Shown here in pieces: positions 49,876 through 61,610 of a DNA stretch of 64,000 bases; position 1 is the stretch's first letter, and every line of letters begins with the position of its first letter. This DNA comes from Lucifuga dentata (Eukaryota; Chordata; Actinopteri; Ophidiiformes; Bythitidae). The stretch is from positions 1-64,000 of the forward strand of contig VXCM01001254.1 in NCBI GenBank assembly GCA_014773175.1. Reading direction: 5' to 3'. The notes below the pieces were generated by a model. That model was given only the letters and a program-made list of their open reading frames with translations. It was not told the origin of the DNA and made no database searches. A program made the translations under genes and the position numbers.

Positions 49876-49895
49876 GCCGCCTGCTTTGGCTCGGT
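49769..49895. other. assembly artefact: 63-bp false duplication around N 49832 (nrg2 exon 1)
   Basis: 49769-49831 and 49833-49895 are identical around one N. The copy boundary falls 14-15 codons into the nrg2 exon and creates a second apparent ATG at 49811. Removing 64 bases leaves one uninterrupted frame from the ATG to the donor, which supports the artefact reading. Confidence 0.95.
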
Positions 49896-50600
49896 GGTCG
49901 CTGGTCGCGTTGCGGCAGGGCTCTCTCGGCTGCAGGGCGATGGCGATGGAGCTGGGTTGAAAGAAGAGACAGCAAGGAGGCTCCAGTAGCACGGCAGCGC
50001 GGCAGACCTTGCATAAGTGTCCATGCCATCGGGATCCGCTGCTTTTTCGAGTAATTTTGCAATGGGTAAACAGCAGCTTGAAACGGAGGAACCGCGGGAT
50101 GATGCTGGCTTTCAAATCCAGTCACTCCTTTCTGCTAATAATAAGGCATCATAGAAAAGACTAAGCGAGGAATTGGCGGATTCTCCTCTCCAGAAGATGC
50201 CCCCTATGCTGCCATAGTAGCCTTAACTGCAACACGACGCCACTCTTATCTTTGCCCAAAAAATTGCAGTGATGAGGTACCGCTCGGCTGTGATGGTTGT
50301 CTGTATCATCTGCAGCGGAGGAAAAGACGCAAAATGCTGCAGTGAACCACAAGTTTGGTAGTCCGGTCGCAAAACATAAGCCACGATTCATTCCAAAAAA
50401 TGTAAGAATATTTCTGCACGGCAGCTGTAGCGCTAATACGCCGCCTTCCACCGCGGCTCTCTCTCCGCCTCCCCCACTAGCCACAGACGGAGAGAAAATA
50501 TGCCGATTGCCAAGGGGCTCCGTCAACAAAAACGCAGGGCTGGAGCACTGAGATGCAGGCTAGCGATGGACCGAAGGGTCGATCTCCTCACTCCCAAACC
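49876..50600 (-). promoter_or_regulatory. nrg2: nrg2 5' UTR and CpG-rich promoter region
   Basis: This segment directly 5' of the nrg2 start is visibly richer in G+C and CpG than its surroundings, for example around 49900-50110 and 50430-50560. It would carry the 5' UTR and core promoter. Upstream of the ATG the nrg2 frame stays open for about 80 codons, back to a TGA near 50123, without an ATG. No TATA box is evident. The transcription start cannot be placed from sequence alone. Confidence 0.6.
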
Positions 50601-51331
50601 CTCTTACTGTATGTCACTCACTCCATGGTGTTGTATCAGCGGTGATCTCACGTCAAAATGAAACAAACGAAACCCTAAATCCATGACTGTTCCTCCTCAA
50701 AATCGCATCTTACAGTAGCCAAGGCATTCCTCCAAAAATGAAATGGGTTCACGTTGAAAAACGCAGGCCCGGAGAAATCATATGGCTGCGATGACTAAGG
50801 CTGCGAAAGCGTTTCAGATTCTTCAAGAGACTGTTTTGAATGAGTTTTGCGTCTCATCCCATTAAGTCATGCCCTGCATTCAGGTCACATTCGCTGCTCA
50901 GCCTCTAAAAAAACTGATGTTGAGGCACCGCATCAAATCCATACAGCTAAAACACTGCAACATTGCGTTTCTAAGCAGAGAATGTCAAATTTAACCACTA
51001 CAGAAGGGGAGAACGCACTGACATTGTGGTGATTTTTGTTTTGACTTTTAAAAATGCAGCTATATTTTTATAAGAGACGTTGAAAGAGTATGGATAGTTG
51101 GCCATATAATAATTTTAGATAAGCCTATCAGAGCAGAATGCGATTATTTGCAGTGTGTGTGTCATGATATAATTCTTAGAGTAAGGATTTGGTTTAGCCT
51201 AAATGCCAAATAGAATGCGGATACATAATGTTATGTGAAAATCATTCACAAAGAGCGACACCTGCTGACCACATGCATCTCTGGGCCATTTGACACACTG
51301 TACTTGTAAATGCTGTTCTATATAATATACC

Positions 51332-51383
<52 letters not shown>

Positions 51384-51960
51384 GTTTGTGTTTGGTATCA
51401 AATAAAAGGTGCTTGGCATTGGCATGAAATAAGCTATTAGTTCTGCATTAGTTTACATAAAGATATAACCTATACTGAGCATTGCCCATATTAAACCAAA
51501 ACCTGCAATTTGTAATTATACTTTACAAACGTACGTATGTGAGATGACACGTTTTTATTCACGGATATTTCCTGCAGACCTGATTAAATTACTGGCTGCT
51601 CTCCTTGGTGCTGAAATTGTACAAGGCTCACAGTGCTGATATTTTAATCATGCAGGTTAATACTGTGTGAGGATGAGAAATGTTTTTCTCTTTGGCTATA
51701 GGAACTGAAGAAATCCCTCCTTTAATAAAACCTCTTATTCTGTTCCTAAACAGAACATTTGACCCCTCAGTAGGCCCTGCCAAGTCCTGAGCAACAACTT
51801 TGGGTATTAATAAGCAAAGTAATGGCTCAACCAGACTATTTAAATAAGAAAGTGTTGGTAAAACCTTCTACGTTTATTTACAGCAACACGTTGCTAGTTG
51901 CACTACTTATTTTGGTCAAAGTGTTGCCCTGCTTGTTACCTCATGAAGCCAACCTGCAGT
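50601..51960. other. nrg2-pura intergenic region, left part: no gene seen
   Basis: No supportable gene was found. The segment is mostly AT-rich and holds a (GATA)n microsatellite at 51332-51383. A degenerate sequence at 51254-51271 resembles the reverse complement of the CTCF core. Confidence 0.5.
51332..51383. repeat. (GATA)n microsatellite
   Basis: About 13 uninterrupted copies of the tetranucleotide ATAG/GATA lie in the nrg2-pura intergenic region. Confidence 0.97.
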
Positions 51961-52520
51961 TCCGAAGCAGCACCGACAGAGGGCGCCTCGTTGCTGAGTT
52001 CCTACAGTGCGTGTTGACATCAGAGGTGAGGCGTGCGGCGTTGAACTTGTGCGTGTGTCTCTCTCCGTGCCACGACTCTATTCCTTGTCCATCTTGTGAA
52101 GCAGCAGCGGCTCTGTGCTGTGACTGAAGGCCTCAGAGCGGATTCTCATGTGTCTGCCGCCTCGTCGCTTCCATCGCGGTGCAGCATCGCGGCTTTGAGG
52201 CGCAGCGCCTGCAGACTGAGCGGGGTGAGGTAGGCTACATCCCCCTCGCTGAGAGCAATGACGCCTTATTTATGACATTCTGGTTGTCACTGTCCTGCGG
52301 TGTTTAAGTGTCGTAACATGCAGCCAAGTCGTTGCTGCGCAGAGTTTGCAGAAGCAGAACATGTAGGGCTGCGTGGAGGCGGTCTGCTCTGGATGAGGAG
52401 CGGAGCTGCGTTTTGGAGAGGCGCAGCTGGGATTTAGGCAAAACTTTAGGATGTGAACGCAGCGGATCCAAACTGCGGCGACACATCGAGCAACTGGTTT
52501 CTGCACCGGACATGGCCTAA
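51961..52520. promoter_or_regulatory. second CpG-rich patch between nrg2 and pura
   Basis: A 0.5-kb stretch with many CpGs (for example around 52130-52240 and 52370-52500) stands out from AT-rich flanks. It starts with a CTCF-like site at 51973-51986. It could be an alternative promoter or upstream non-coding exon of nrg2, a lncRNA promoter, or an unmethylated regulatory island. No conserved coding sequence was recognised: the open frames on the two strands are overlapping and unrelated to known families. Confidence 0.4.
51973..51986 (+). promoter_or_regulatory. CTCF-like site
   Basis: The sequence CCGACAGAGGGCGC matches 12 of 14 positions of the vertebrate CTCF core CCASYAGRKGGCRS, including the AGAGGGC centre. 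It sits at the edge of the CpG-rich patch between the two divergent genes. Occupancy is inferred only. Confidence 0.35.
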
Positions 52521-55320
52521 ACCGACCTCGACTGCTGTTTTTAGATTAAGGATCAAAATTAGTAAAATATGCCAGTTCATAATTTATGATATATAAAATT
52601 AAATTGATATTGGTTTGTGGTCTGTTGGAGCAGCTTATCAACCACACCTTAGTGATGGCGTTTTTTATAGCCCGAATTACGTATATAAATTAAAAATAAA
52701 ATAAAATAAAATAAAATAAAACAAATAAATCGCCCCTGATTGATTTTTGATTATTATAGCATGGAATTCTAAAGAGGATTTAAATACTCTTTGGATATTT
52801 TCTATGAATATATGAGGCCAAGGATAGCCGAGAGCTAAGAGGATATGCAAGACATACCTATGTTATAAATTACATTTTATGCCTTTTAACAAAACAGACT
52901 TTATCTATACAAATCCCTAAAACACATAAATATAGAAGCAGGGAAATAGATTGATGAAACAGATTAGAATTTATAGAAAATTATTTTCTTTTAAAAGCCT
53001 GAAAGTTAAACAATGAGACTGGAAATGAGAATAAACCCACGAATATTCAGGTTTATATCATGCGGGATAAATTAGGATCTTTTAAAGGGGGAAAAAAATA
53101 AGCATTTATTTTTTTTAATGAAATTCTTTTTTTATTTATGTAAAAGCTGCGTGGTTTTATTATACGCACTCATAATTGACCTACCCTTTGTTTTTGCCCA
53201 AACATCAGAGGATTTGGTGCGAGTTGCAGCGATGATGGAGCTGATCAGGAGGATCTGAGGCGAGAAGAACAAGGATTCAATGATTCTATATAACAAATCC
53301 AAACGCAAATATATATGTTATATTAATAAAAAATAAAGAAAACCTACATGGAAAATAAGTTGAGTTAGTACAGTTTCCCCTTTAGCCCGACATGCATCAT
53401 CTGGACTTTATCCTGAAAGTCCATAATAGGTTTAACGTTATTAAAATGAGAATGCGATATACAAAGCTGACTTCTGTTGATTTTAGCTCAATCATTTCCC
53501 GTTTGAGCTGCTAATTTTCACCAAATTCATTTCATTTCATTTCAACAGCATTGGACTTACCAACGCTATTCTACTACATGCAATATTGGTTATTACTGTG
53601 GTAATAATGAACAATAAACTAATACATAAAGTGTTATTTAATAATCTATTTATTAAAATAAACTGAATTCCATACATAAATTATGTTATATTTTATTTTT
53701 TTTATTTCTTAGGCTGACAAATTAATCATCTCATTTTTGCTTTTCTTCATAATTCTAACTCATATCCCAGTGCATACTTGTTTATTTTTTTTCTTTTGCT
53801 ATTTTATGTATTGTGAAATAACTTTAATGTCAAAATGAACAAATGAAATGAGGAAAGCTCTGTTGTTCAAAAATTGTCATTCAAGATTTTTTTTTATCCA
53901 CCATAGCAACATTTTATTTCTAAAATACATTTAACTAATATTTATGCCATAAATTTTAATCTTAATTTCATTATCAGTGATATCAAAACCTCATAAATTC
54001 ATTTAAAATGTGTTGGTTTCTGGGTCAGAATATAATTGTTTGTACTGATGAACTGTGAACTTGGGCCTTCAAATAGCCTTGAAGAATCTTCTCTTCCTTC
54101 ATTAAATAAATAAATATCTATGTTTACAAGTCAAGTAGTTTAATTTCATAGGCTCATAATAACAATTTTATCAATGTGATGAAAAAATATTGAACTTATC
54201 ACTAATGCAGTTTCACTTTTTTTTTTTTTTTTTTNTTTTTTTTTTTTTTTTTTTAATAAGAGAAAATAGTATCAGAATCACAAAACGGGACCTAATGGTG
54301 TGGATGAAGTATGAAGAAAATTTGAAAAAACTGATCTTAATTAGAAAAAAAAAATGAAATTATAGTTTTGTCTGCCCACAAGCACATTTATCTCCTTATT
54401 TTAAGGGAAATTAATTTTAATGCTATTATGAGATAATGTCCTTTTAAAATGGATGTTTTTGCATATTAACTGCTGGTCTGTCTCTTTTTCACTTCTGATC
54501 CAGAACTTTAATTTGATTTTTCATAATGGCTCATTATTTCCCAGAGGTTTTTAATATAAAAGTGAGTAAACAGACTTCAACGTAGATGTCGCATATATTT
54601 TCAGTCTGATATATGAATTATAATTTCCACATTGTTCCGTTTAACACCTTTAGCCTGCTGTAAGCTAATTTAAACACAGATATTCTCATTTTCGGGTCGC
54701 TATTAAAGGCATTGATAAATATTTTCATGGGAAATATACAGCTGTAAACATTTTTATGCTGGACTTGGCAAAGTCTAATGTTATATAGTTTCTCCAAGAC
54801 GCTGGTTAAATAATTGAGTAAACTACATCTTTTCTAAGACGATATAATGATATGATTTGCTAGAAATGCCAAAGTTATCAAAGCGGTCGGAAATGATTTG
54901 CGATGATTCTGGGCGAGAAGAAACCCGCATGAGGAGGAGAATAAAGAACAATTACTTTAACAAAGTGTCGGCAACACTGGAGCAAGTGATGAATTAAACG
55001 TTGCTATATTATAAGATAAATGTTGTATGTTGAAGCTTCAAATGGCCTTTTTCGACCGACATCAATTAGATATGCCACAAATATAAAACTACAGAGTTAA
55101 ATTTTTAAATATCTACAAATAACCAGATAAGGAAATATTTTCATTTTCAGTTATGTTAATAATAAATAAATAAGCTTTGGTTACTTTCGAAGTGAAGGGC
55201 TATTAAGTTATAAGGGCCCTGTACCTTTAATTTTTAGCTTTAGCTTTAAAGGAGCGTTAGACACATAACAAGCCCCAAAATAGCCTACACCTTAATTCTG
55301 AGAAACGATACTACTAAAAC
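52521..55320. other. AT-rich nrg2-pura intergenic region: no gene seen
   Basis: Very AT-rich sequence without an open frame of note. It contains simple tracts ((AAAAT)n near 52686-52720; a T tract with a single-N join at 54235). No recognisable transposon was found. Conserved non-coding enhancers could be here but cannot be seen without alignment. Confidence 0.5.
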
Positions 55321-55721
55321 CAAATTACTTTGTGTTGAGCCTGAGTGAGGACTTGTTAAAGACACATAATAGTAAAAATAAATAAATAAATAAATAACTA
55401 CATAAATAAATAAATAACAATAAGAGAAGCTGAAAAAACTCTTCGATTTCAAACAGGGCTGAAATAGTCTGTAATATTTACCTGATATTTATGAAATTAA
55501 ATGACTTTTTAGTATGAACTTATTTTCCCTTTAATTTGTAAGTTTTAGTCTAAATAAAGTTATGGTAGCCTTTCATTTTGAGAACTACCTCTACAACCAA
55601 ATCGAAGTTTAACCAGACTATTATGCAATGTATTTATTTAGAAAATAAATACATATATTTTTAGCTTTTAAATTAACTTTGTTTTTAGGGAGGTTTGTCT
55701 CCTCTAACGTTTGTGTGTAGA

Positions 55722-55731
55722 TCTCGCGAGA
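55722..55731 (+). promoter_or_regulatory. TCTCGCGAGA element, distal copy
   Basis: A perfect palindromic TCTCGCGAGA lies 470 bp upstream of the pura ATG. This motif is a known vertebrate CpG-island promoter element bound by BANP, earlier ascribed to ZBTB33/Kaiso. It ends the first unit of the promoter duplication. It could drive an alternative, longer 5' UTR. Confidence 0.7.
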
Positions 55732-56122
55732 GTTACCTTAAGCTACGACTGATTAAGGACACATACAGAATTTAAAATAACTAAATAAACAACAGAAGAG
55801 AAATGCGAGGAAGTTATTCGAGTTATTAGGATGAATCAGGACTAAAGCACCCTGCCACAATTACCTGCCAGCTGTGAACTCAAACATTATTTTTGCACAA
55901 TGAACCTTTACATGTTAATAGAAGTTTCCTCCTTTAATTTCTCGCTGTAGCCTAAATAACCTCCATATCCGCCTCCCAAATACTTTAATTTCTAGAAAAT
56001 ACGTCGCCAAATCAAGTTATCCATACTATGACGAATCTATTTCTTTAGAAAATCAAATTAGTTTCGTTTTGAGACAGCTAGTGACACCGCAGTAATGTTT
56101 TCCCCTCTCACTTGTGTGTAGA

Positions 56123-56132
56123 TCTCGCGAGA
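56123..56132 (+). promoter_or_regulatory. pura: TCTCGCGAGA element, proximal pura promoter
   Basis: A perfect TCTCGCGAGA lies 68 bp upstream of the pura ATG, with no TATA box. This is where a TATA-less core promoter would be expected, and it implies a very short 5' UTR without an upstream ATG (none occurs between 56101 and 56200). Binding by BANP is established for the motif; use at this locus is inferred. Confidence 0.75.
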
Positions 56133-56200
56133 GTTCCGGCGTTGGCTGTGGCTGGCCGTGGCTTTGCAGCAGACAGAGGGAGAAGCAGGCAGGCAGCATC

Positions 56201-57058
56201 ATGGCGGACAGAGACAGTGGAAGTGAGCAGGGAGGAGCAGCCACGGGCCCAGGCTTCGGTTCCATGCACCCAGCGACAGGAGGGGCGGGCTCGTCTTCCG
56301 GGCTCCAGCATGAGACGCAGGAGCTGGCGTCCAAGCGCGTTGACATCCAAAACAAACGCTTCTACTTGGACGTTAAGCAGAACGCGAAAGGCCGCTTCTT
56401 AAAGATAGCAGAAGTCGGGGCCGGTGGAAATAAGAGCCGCCTCACTCTCTCCATGTCCGTGGCGGTCGAGTTCCGTGACTACTTGGGAGACTTCATCGAA
56501 CATTATGCCCAGCTGGGTCCGAGCAACCCGGGCTTGGTACAAGACGAGCCCCGGCGAGCGCTCAAGAGCGAGTTCTTGGTCCGGGAGAATCGGAAATACT
56601 ACATGGATCTGAAAGAGAACCAGAGGGGACGGTTTCTGAGGATTCGGCAGACCGTTAACCGGGGGCCCGGTTTGGGATCCACGCAGGGCCAGACGATTGC
56701 TCTGCCTGCCCAGGGACTTATTGAGTTTCGTGACGCTTTGGCTAAACTTATTGACGATTACGGTGTGGAGGACGAACCTGCGGAGTTGCCAGAAGGGTCA
56801 TCATTGACTGTGGACAACAAACGGTTTTTCTTCGACGTCGGATCCAATAAGTATGGAGTGTTCATGAGGGTAAGCGAGGTAAAGCCAACGTACCGCAATT
56901 CCATCACGGTGCCCTACAAAGTGTGGTCCAAATTTGGGAATACTTTCTCTAAATACGCGGAGGAGATGAAGAAGATCCAGGAGAAGCAGCGGGAGAAACG
57001 GGCATGCGAGCTGCAGCAACAAGAGGAGCTGCAGGCGGACGATGGAGACGAGGATTGA
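56201..57058 (+). CDS. pura: Pur-alpha, single-stranded purine-rich DNA/RNA-binding protein
   Basis: A complete, single-exon gene of 285 residues. Pur-alpha binds GGN-repeat single-stranded DNA and RNA, acts in transcription, replication and dendritic mRNA transport, and shuttles between nucleus and cytoplasm. Three PUR repeats are seen at about 41-104 ([20 protein letters not shown]), 120-188 ([20 protein letters not shown]) and 199-260 ([20 protein letters not shown]), followed by a charged, Gln/Glu-rich tail ending DDGDED. The N-terminus [12 protein letters not shown] and the PUR core are nearly identical to mammalian PURA, which separates it from PURB and PURG. The ATG at 56201 is the first in-frame ATG; the frame is open further upstream but without an ATG. 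The glycine-rich linker is much shorter than in mammals (human protein 322 residues). It is divergent from nrg2, as in human 5q31. Teleosts can carry two co-orthologues; which one this is cannot be told. Confidence 0.97.
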   Translation: MADRDSGSEQGGAATGPGFGSMHPATGGAGSSSGLQHETQELASKRVDIQNKRFYLDVKQNAKGRFLKIAEVGAGGNKSRLTLSMSVAVEFRDYLGDFIEHYAQLGPSNPGLVQDEPRRALKSEFLVRENRKYYMDLKENQRGRFLRIRQTVNRGPGLGSTQGQTIALPAQGLIEFRDALAKLIDDYGVEDEPAELPEGSSLTVDNKRFFFDVGSNKYGVFMRVSEVKPTYRNSITVPYKVWSKFGNTFSKYAEEMKKIQEKQREKRACELQQQEELQADDGDED

Positions 57059-60000
57059 TACAGAGAGCAAAAAAACATGCAAGAATAATGAAAATAACAA
57101 AAGAGAAATATAATTAAAACTCTACTGTATAAAGAAAGAAATCTAAGATTTAACTGTAATGGTTTAACTCCAAGGGAGCATCACCCACAATATAAAGAAA
57201 CCTCCACAACCTGACAGTTCTGACATGTTGTCACTCATCGCTGGATGTTCCTCCACTTATCCACCATTAATACAGTAACAGGCTGCTAAACAAAGTAATA
57301 ACAATATATTTGAACATTGTTTCCTACTTGACAACAAACAATATTGAACTGAGTGTTTATTTCCCTTATTAACAGAAAACTTTTGTACCAGTTAAAGCTA
57401 TTGTTAAAAAAAAAAGTGTTTGCAATGTTCAAATGGGATTATTGCCGAGTTCGAAGGAAAAAAAGTTTCCTTTTCATGTGAGCTAATGACTTCAGCACAA
57501 ATCAGATATTTTAATTTTTAAACCAAAATTGAAAATCTTTGTAAAAGGTTATCACGTGTACTTGCCATCCTATTTACCTTTACCTGTGAGTAGAGATGTG
57601 TTTACACATAAATCATAAGAGGGCTAGGCCTGCTTTGGAAACTGGTTAGATGTCATGCAGTATAAAAAGGCTCATATAGGCATTTTCTTGAAATGAAATA
57701 AGTGCTCTATCTGTTGTGCAATATGCATTGCATAAAAATTAAATATAATGAACTGGTCAGTGGATCTTGACATATTTGCCAGAGGCATTCAAAGAAATAT
57801 TAATATTGTAGTTTTTGTTTTAATTGAAATTGTTGCCATGCAGATGGATATACTATAGACTACCTTTGTGTCTCGTTGTTATGCAATGTGTTCGTTTTAA
57901 AGGTACTCAATGTGTATTTGATAGAGGAAGTGCAGTGACAACATGTAGCAAACGGCCTGAATCGCATATTTTAATGTAGAATATTTAACAAGACAAAAAC
58001 CCAGCACACACTGTGTTGATTGGTTTTGTGGCCTGAAAATAGACATAAAAACTAAGAAAAGCATGGTTGGGACAGAAACATGTTTTTGACCCTGTTTTGG
58101 TCAGAAAAGTCTAAAAGGTGCCAAGGCGTGCTGTTGCTGCATGTTTATCTGCACTAAGATTTCGTTGGTCTCCCAAAATATTGGCTCAAGGACCCTTCCA
58201 TATGTATTGTTATCTGCCTATATTGTACTGATCTCAAGTTTGAGTACTGAGTGATTTTCATCCAAAGGCATGGTGTAAATATAGTGGAAGTGGTTTCACC
58301 GCATGACTGTACAAGGAGCGAGCTTGCAAACGGTAATCAGAATATCACCATCACACGATGAGGAGGGCCACTGAGGAACGCAACTGGATAAGCCGGCGTG
58401 AATTTGGTTTAATTCAGTTGTTTGGTCTCCGATAGTGTGTCAGGAGATGTGTCATCCCTAATAAGCTAAAGACCTAATAAGCTGCTTTGGATACACACTC
58501 ACCCATATAGAGCTTCGATTTTAGATTTGTAAGCCCAAGTATCTTACCTGGGGTGATGCGATTCCATTTTGGTCTAATTGTAAATATTTGGGCTGCCACA
58601 CGGAAAACAACTGGTTCTAATCCAGTTCAGTCGCATCTCATAGATGTGTGATAGCAGTTTTATAAACTCTGTCAGTAAATTCCAGAAACTGGCAACAATC
58701 AGATTGAGTCAGATTTATCTCAGCAGTGAACTAAATGATCGCTCCCGTGTTTAGATTGACTGGAAACCAGCAAACTAGACTGTCTTTGACCACCTATCTC
58801 TGGAGCCACTGGTACAGCCTAAATGATACCTGAATGGGAGCGTCCTCTTCAGCATACAAACAACCTGGTGCCTTACACACTCCGCATGCTTACACGCTGG
58901 CCTGGTGCTTTGGATCGCAGTTTGGCTTCTCTCTAGCATTGTTTTTTCTTTCTTTCCTCCATTCTTTTGTGTCTCAGCCCCCCCTTGTGTGCTAGCACAC
59001 AACTTGTGGTGCTATAAGAGTTCGTTATGAACTCTTAAAGAAAACTATAGGAGCAGAATTCTTACTCTTTTTTTTTTTTTTTNTTTTTTTTTTTTTTCTG
59101 CTACCTTCCCTCATTGCCATCCCCATGCCCCAGCCATCCAGGTATCGGCCTACATGTAAACATGGAAGGGGGTGGTCACCTAGATGCAAGATGATGCAGA
59201 AGAGTCGGCTCTTCGCTCGCCAAGCGTGTTCGCAGGGGCTGATTGGGAACAGCTTCACGGCCAGAAATGATATAAAAAGCGGTTGGCCCCCTATTTGAAT
59301 GCTCGTTCTACGGCTCGGATAGTTACGTGTAAGTTCTTAGTCGCTCAATTAACGGGGAGTAGCAAGCATGTCTTGTTTTGTTTTTGTTTTACTTGATTTC
59401 TACCTTTTCAGCGTTATTCCACATTATTTGTAATTTTGGAATGTTTTCGCCCACAAAAAAAAAAAATCTATTTTTCTGTGCAACATTTCATCACTGTGTG
59501 CAATATCGTATGTGCCAATGGTGGCAATATATGTATATCAATTAAATATATGATTACTATTTGAAAGCATGTGGCTGAATTCCATGTTTATTTCTCATGA
59601 AGGAGTTGTATGCCTTTATTTGCACTCAAAGCTCCACCTGGGAGGATTATTATACCGTAAACCGAGGTCTTAGCAACCTGTTGGGTCGAGCAGTTCACAA
59701 AAATACCACATCTCATATGCCGCTCTCAAAAGAAGTCGACTTGGCTTATGATTGGTTGAAGGTAGACTGAAAAAACACATCGTGGAGTTTTGGTGAACAG
59801 GAACAAAAAACTCCCTAAAACAGCAAAATCTCCATTTTAGCTTTAAGCTAAGAAAAGGTGCTTCAGTCCAATCCTCATTAAGGTGTATGGTGAACTGTCT
59901 TCAGTGGTTGTTGTGTGTAGCACTTTGCTTTCCCAGGTTAACAAAACGCCTGACCAATACTTGTTTAAAATGATCTCATCAAAGAATGTCATTCTCTCTT

Positions 60001-61537
60001 GTTTTGCCTCTTTTTGTAAAGAGGGTCTTTGATTTACTCATTTGGTTTCGATGCATTAAGTATAATTTATGTACATTTTACCAATTTTAAAAATAAATTT
60101 AATTTACCCATGACGGGGGAAAAAAACTACATTAAACATGTATGTGTTTCCATGTTGTTTCATTTCTTGTTTGAAAAAAGGAATCTTGATATGTCTGTTT
60201 AATTTTCAGAACGTCTGTCTCCGCACTTATACTAATCACAAATGCTTCCATGAAAATGCTTTACATTTTCTCTGTGATTAAAGCTTAATTTTACAGCCTT
60301 CACGATGCACTCTGCAAAGACAAATGCATAATGATGCCAAATTTTCTTAGAGCTTTCTACATTAACCTGTGTAATAATAACAACGGGCTGTAAATTAAAG
60401 CACAACTTTGTTCTCTAATTACGTAATTTGTGATCAAGTCTGATTTACTGTACTGGAGGAATATATTCCTTTGAGAGCTTATTGATTAAATCAGAATCAA
60501 CATGTATTTAAATGTAGAAGAAGAAGTACTAGAAGGAGAGTTTACATTTGCTTTTTTCTCTTAAGTGAATAATGCTAAATGTTACTGACCAACACACGGT
60601 CTCATTACAGCGTAACAAACAACAGCACAGGAAACTCTCCAAATGCAAATAGGTCACAAATTTTAGCATGCAGCTTCCTTATTTTTAGATGCTTTCTGGT
60701 AAAGAATAGATTATTGTAAATGTAAATATCATAAATAGGCCACAAATGTAAGTATCAGTCACTAGATCATGAGCAATTCCAGCCTTGTTAGCATTCTACT
60801 TTGCTCTTGATGACCCAGCATGAAATCAGGAAAAGTCACTTATACTGGCACCAGTCACCCATCACCCCCAACAACATGCTCTAGAGAGGTCAGAGGTCAA
60901 GGTCTGGACTTTTTCAGGGATCTTTCAGCAGGACGTTCATTTGGGCTCAGCTAGAATAATGAAAATGCTGAAAACTCGAGATGCCAACTCCAGATTCTGA
61001 CTGGCTTTTTATCCAAAAACCCACGTAGAAATTCAGTTTGGGTCGTCACGGTCTCAGCCACACAACCACAACACATCAAGACTGGTGATAAATTGTATTT
61101 AAAGAAAGCGTGTGACAGCATAGTGTTTTATTGATTAAAAGCTCTATGAATTGTTTATTTCCCAGCAGAATAGTTTGTAGGTTAAACCACTTAGTAGCAC
61201 AACAGCAGTAATTCAGCAACTCAATCTGGATTCTGATGTCAGATTCAGTCTTATCAACATCCTCTGCAGGATTCCGACATCACCCATTCCCCTTTTTACC
61301 TTTTGTGTGCATGTGCGTGTGCGCATACATATGTTCTTGTGTGTTCGTGGTGTGTTTTTTGGCTTTGCAGAGCCATGAGGTGGCAGCAGATGATTGGAAA
61401 TTATACTATTTCTTCAATGTTGCTTCCGTTTTATTTATTTATTTATTTATTCAGATATGTAATTTTTGTGCTCTATTTCCAAGCAGTTCAGCAGTCTTTA
61501 GGATGACGTAAGGCACATAAGGCTTTTCTGTTTCTGG
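57059..61537 (+). other. pura 3' UTR and downstream intergenic region
   Basis: No further coding gene was recognised. Poly(A) signal candidates include ATTAAA at 57113 and 59541 and AATAAA at 60092; the true 3' end cannot be chosen. A T tract with a single-N join is at 59083. Mammals carry the tiny single-exon gene IGIP about 10 kb downstream of PURA; I did not recognise a counterpart here. Confidence 0.5.
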
Positions 61538-61551
61538 CCACTAGAGGGAGC
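61538..61551 (+). promoter_or_regulatory. CTCF-like site between pura and the SH2D4-family gene
   Basis: CCACTAGAGGGAGC matches 13 of 14 positions of the CTCF core, with upstream GG as in the common long form. It lies between pura and the next gene and close to a tandem duplication. Similar motifs also occur inside fish repeats, so a boundary role is a guess. Confidence 0.45.
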
Positions 61552-61610
61552 TCTTTGCTTAGAAATATAAAGTCATTTTCAGCNTTTTTTTTTTTTTTGG
61601 CTATGTAAAT

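Larger units (their letters stand above)
55330..56132 (+). repeat. ancient tandem duplication of about 400 bp upstream of pura
   Basis: Two diverged copies lie head to tail, about 55330-55731 and 55732-56132. Landmarks recur at an offset of 401-403 bases: TTTAATTT followed by TAGYCTAAATAA at 55530 and 55933, ATCRAAGTT-like and TTTAGAAAAT blocks near 55602-55655 and 56010-56055, and a closely matching TTGTGTGTAG-ATCTCGCGAGAGTT end at about 55711-55734 and 56112-56135. The rest is perhaps 60-70% similar by eye. The copies are old, yet their 3' ends are almost identical. Confidence 0.8.

Noticed and set aside
50297..50551. 84-codon plus-strand frame in the nrg2 promoter region
   Set aside because: Antisense to the nrg2 5' region, CpG-rich, without family resemblance.
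52270..52520. Overlapping frames on both strands in the CpG patch
   Set aside because: Mutually antisense and without domains; CpG-rich DNA is poor in stop codons.
56114..56200. Upstream in-frame extension of pura (29 extra codons)
   Set aside because: It starts at GTG, not ATG, and spans the TCTCGCGAGA promoter element. The family N-terminus [10 protein letters not shown] begins exactly at the ATG at 56201.
59265..59430. TATAAAAAG near 59271 followed by a 21-codon ATG frame
   Set aside because: Looks like a small promoter plus short ORF, but the peptide is hydrophobic, unrecognised and not IGIP-like. Too weak to list as a gene.
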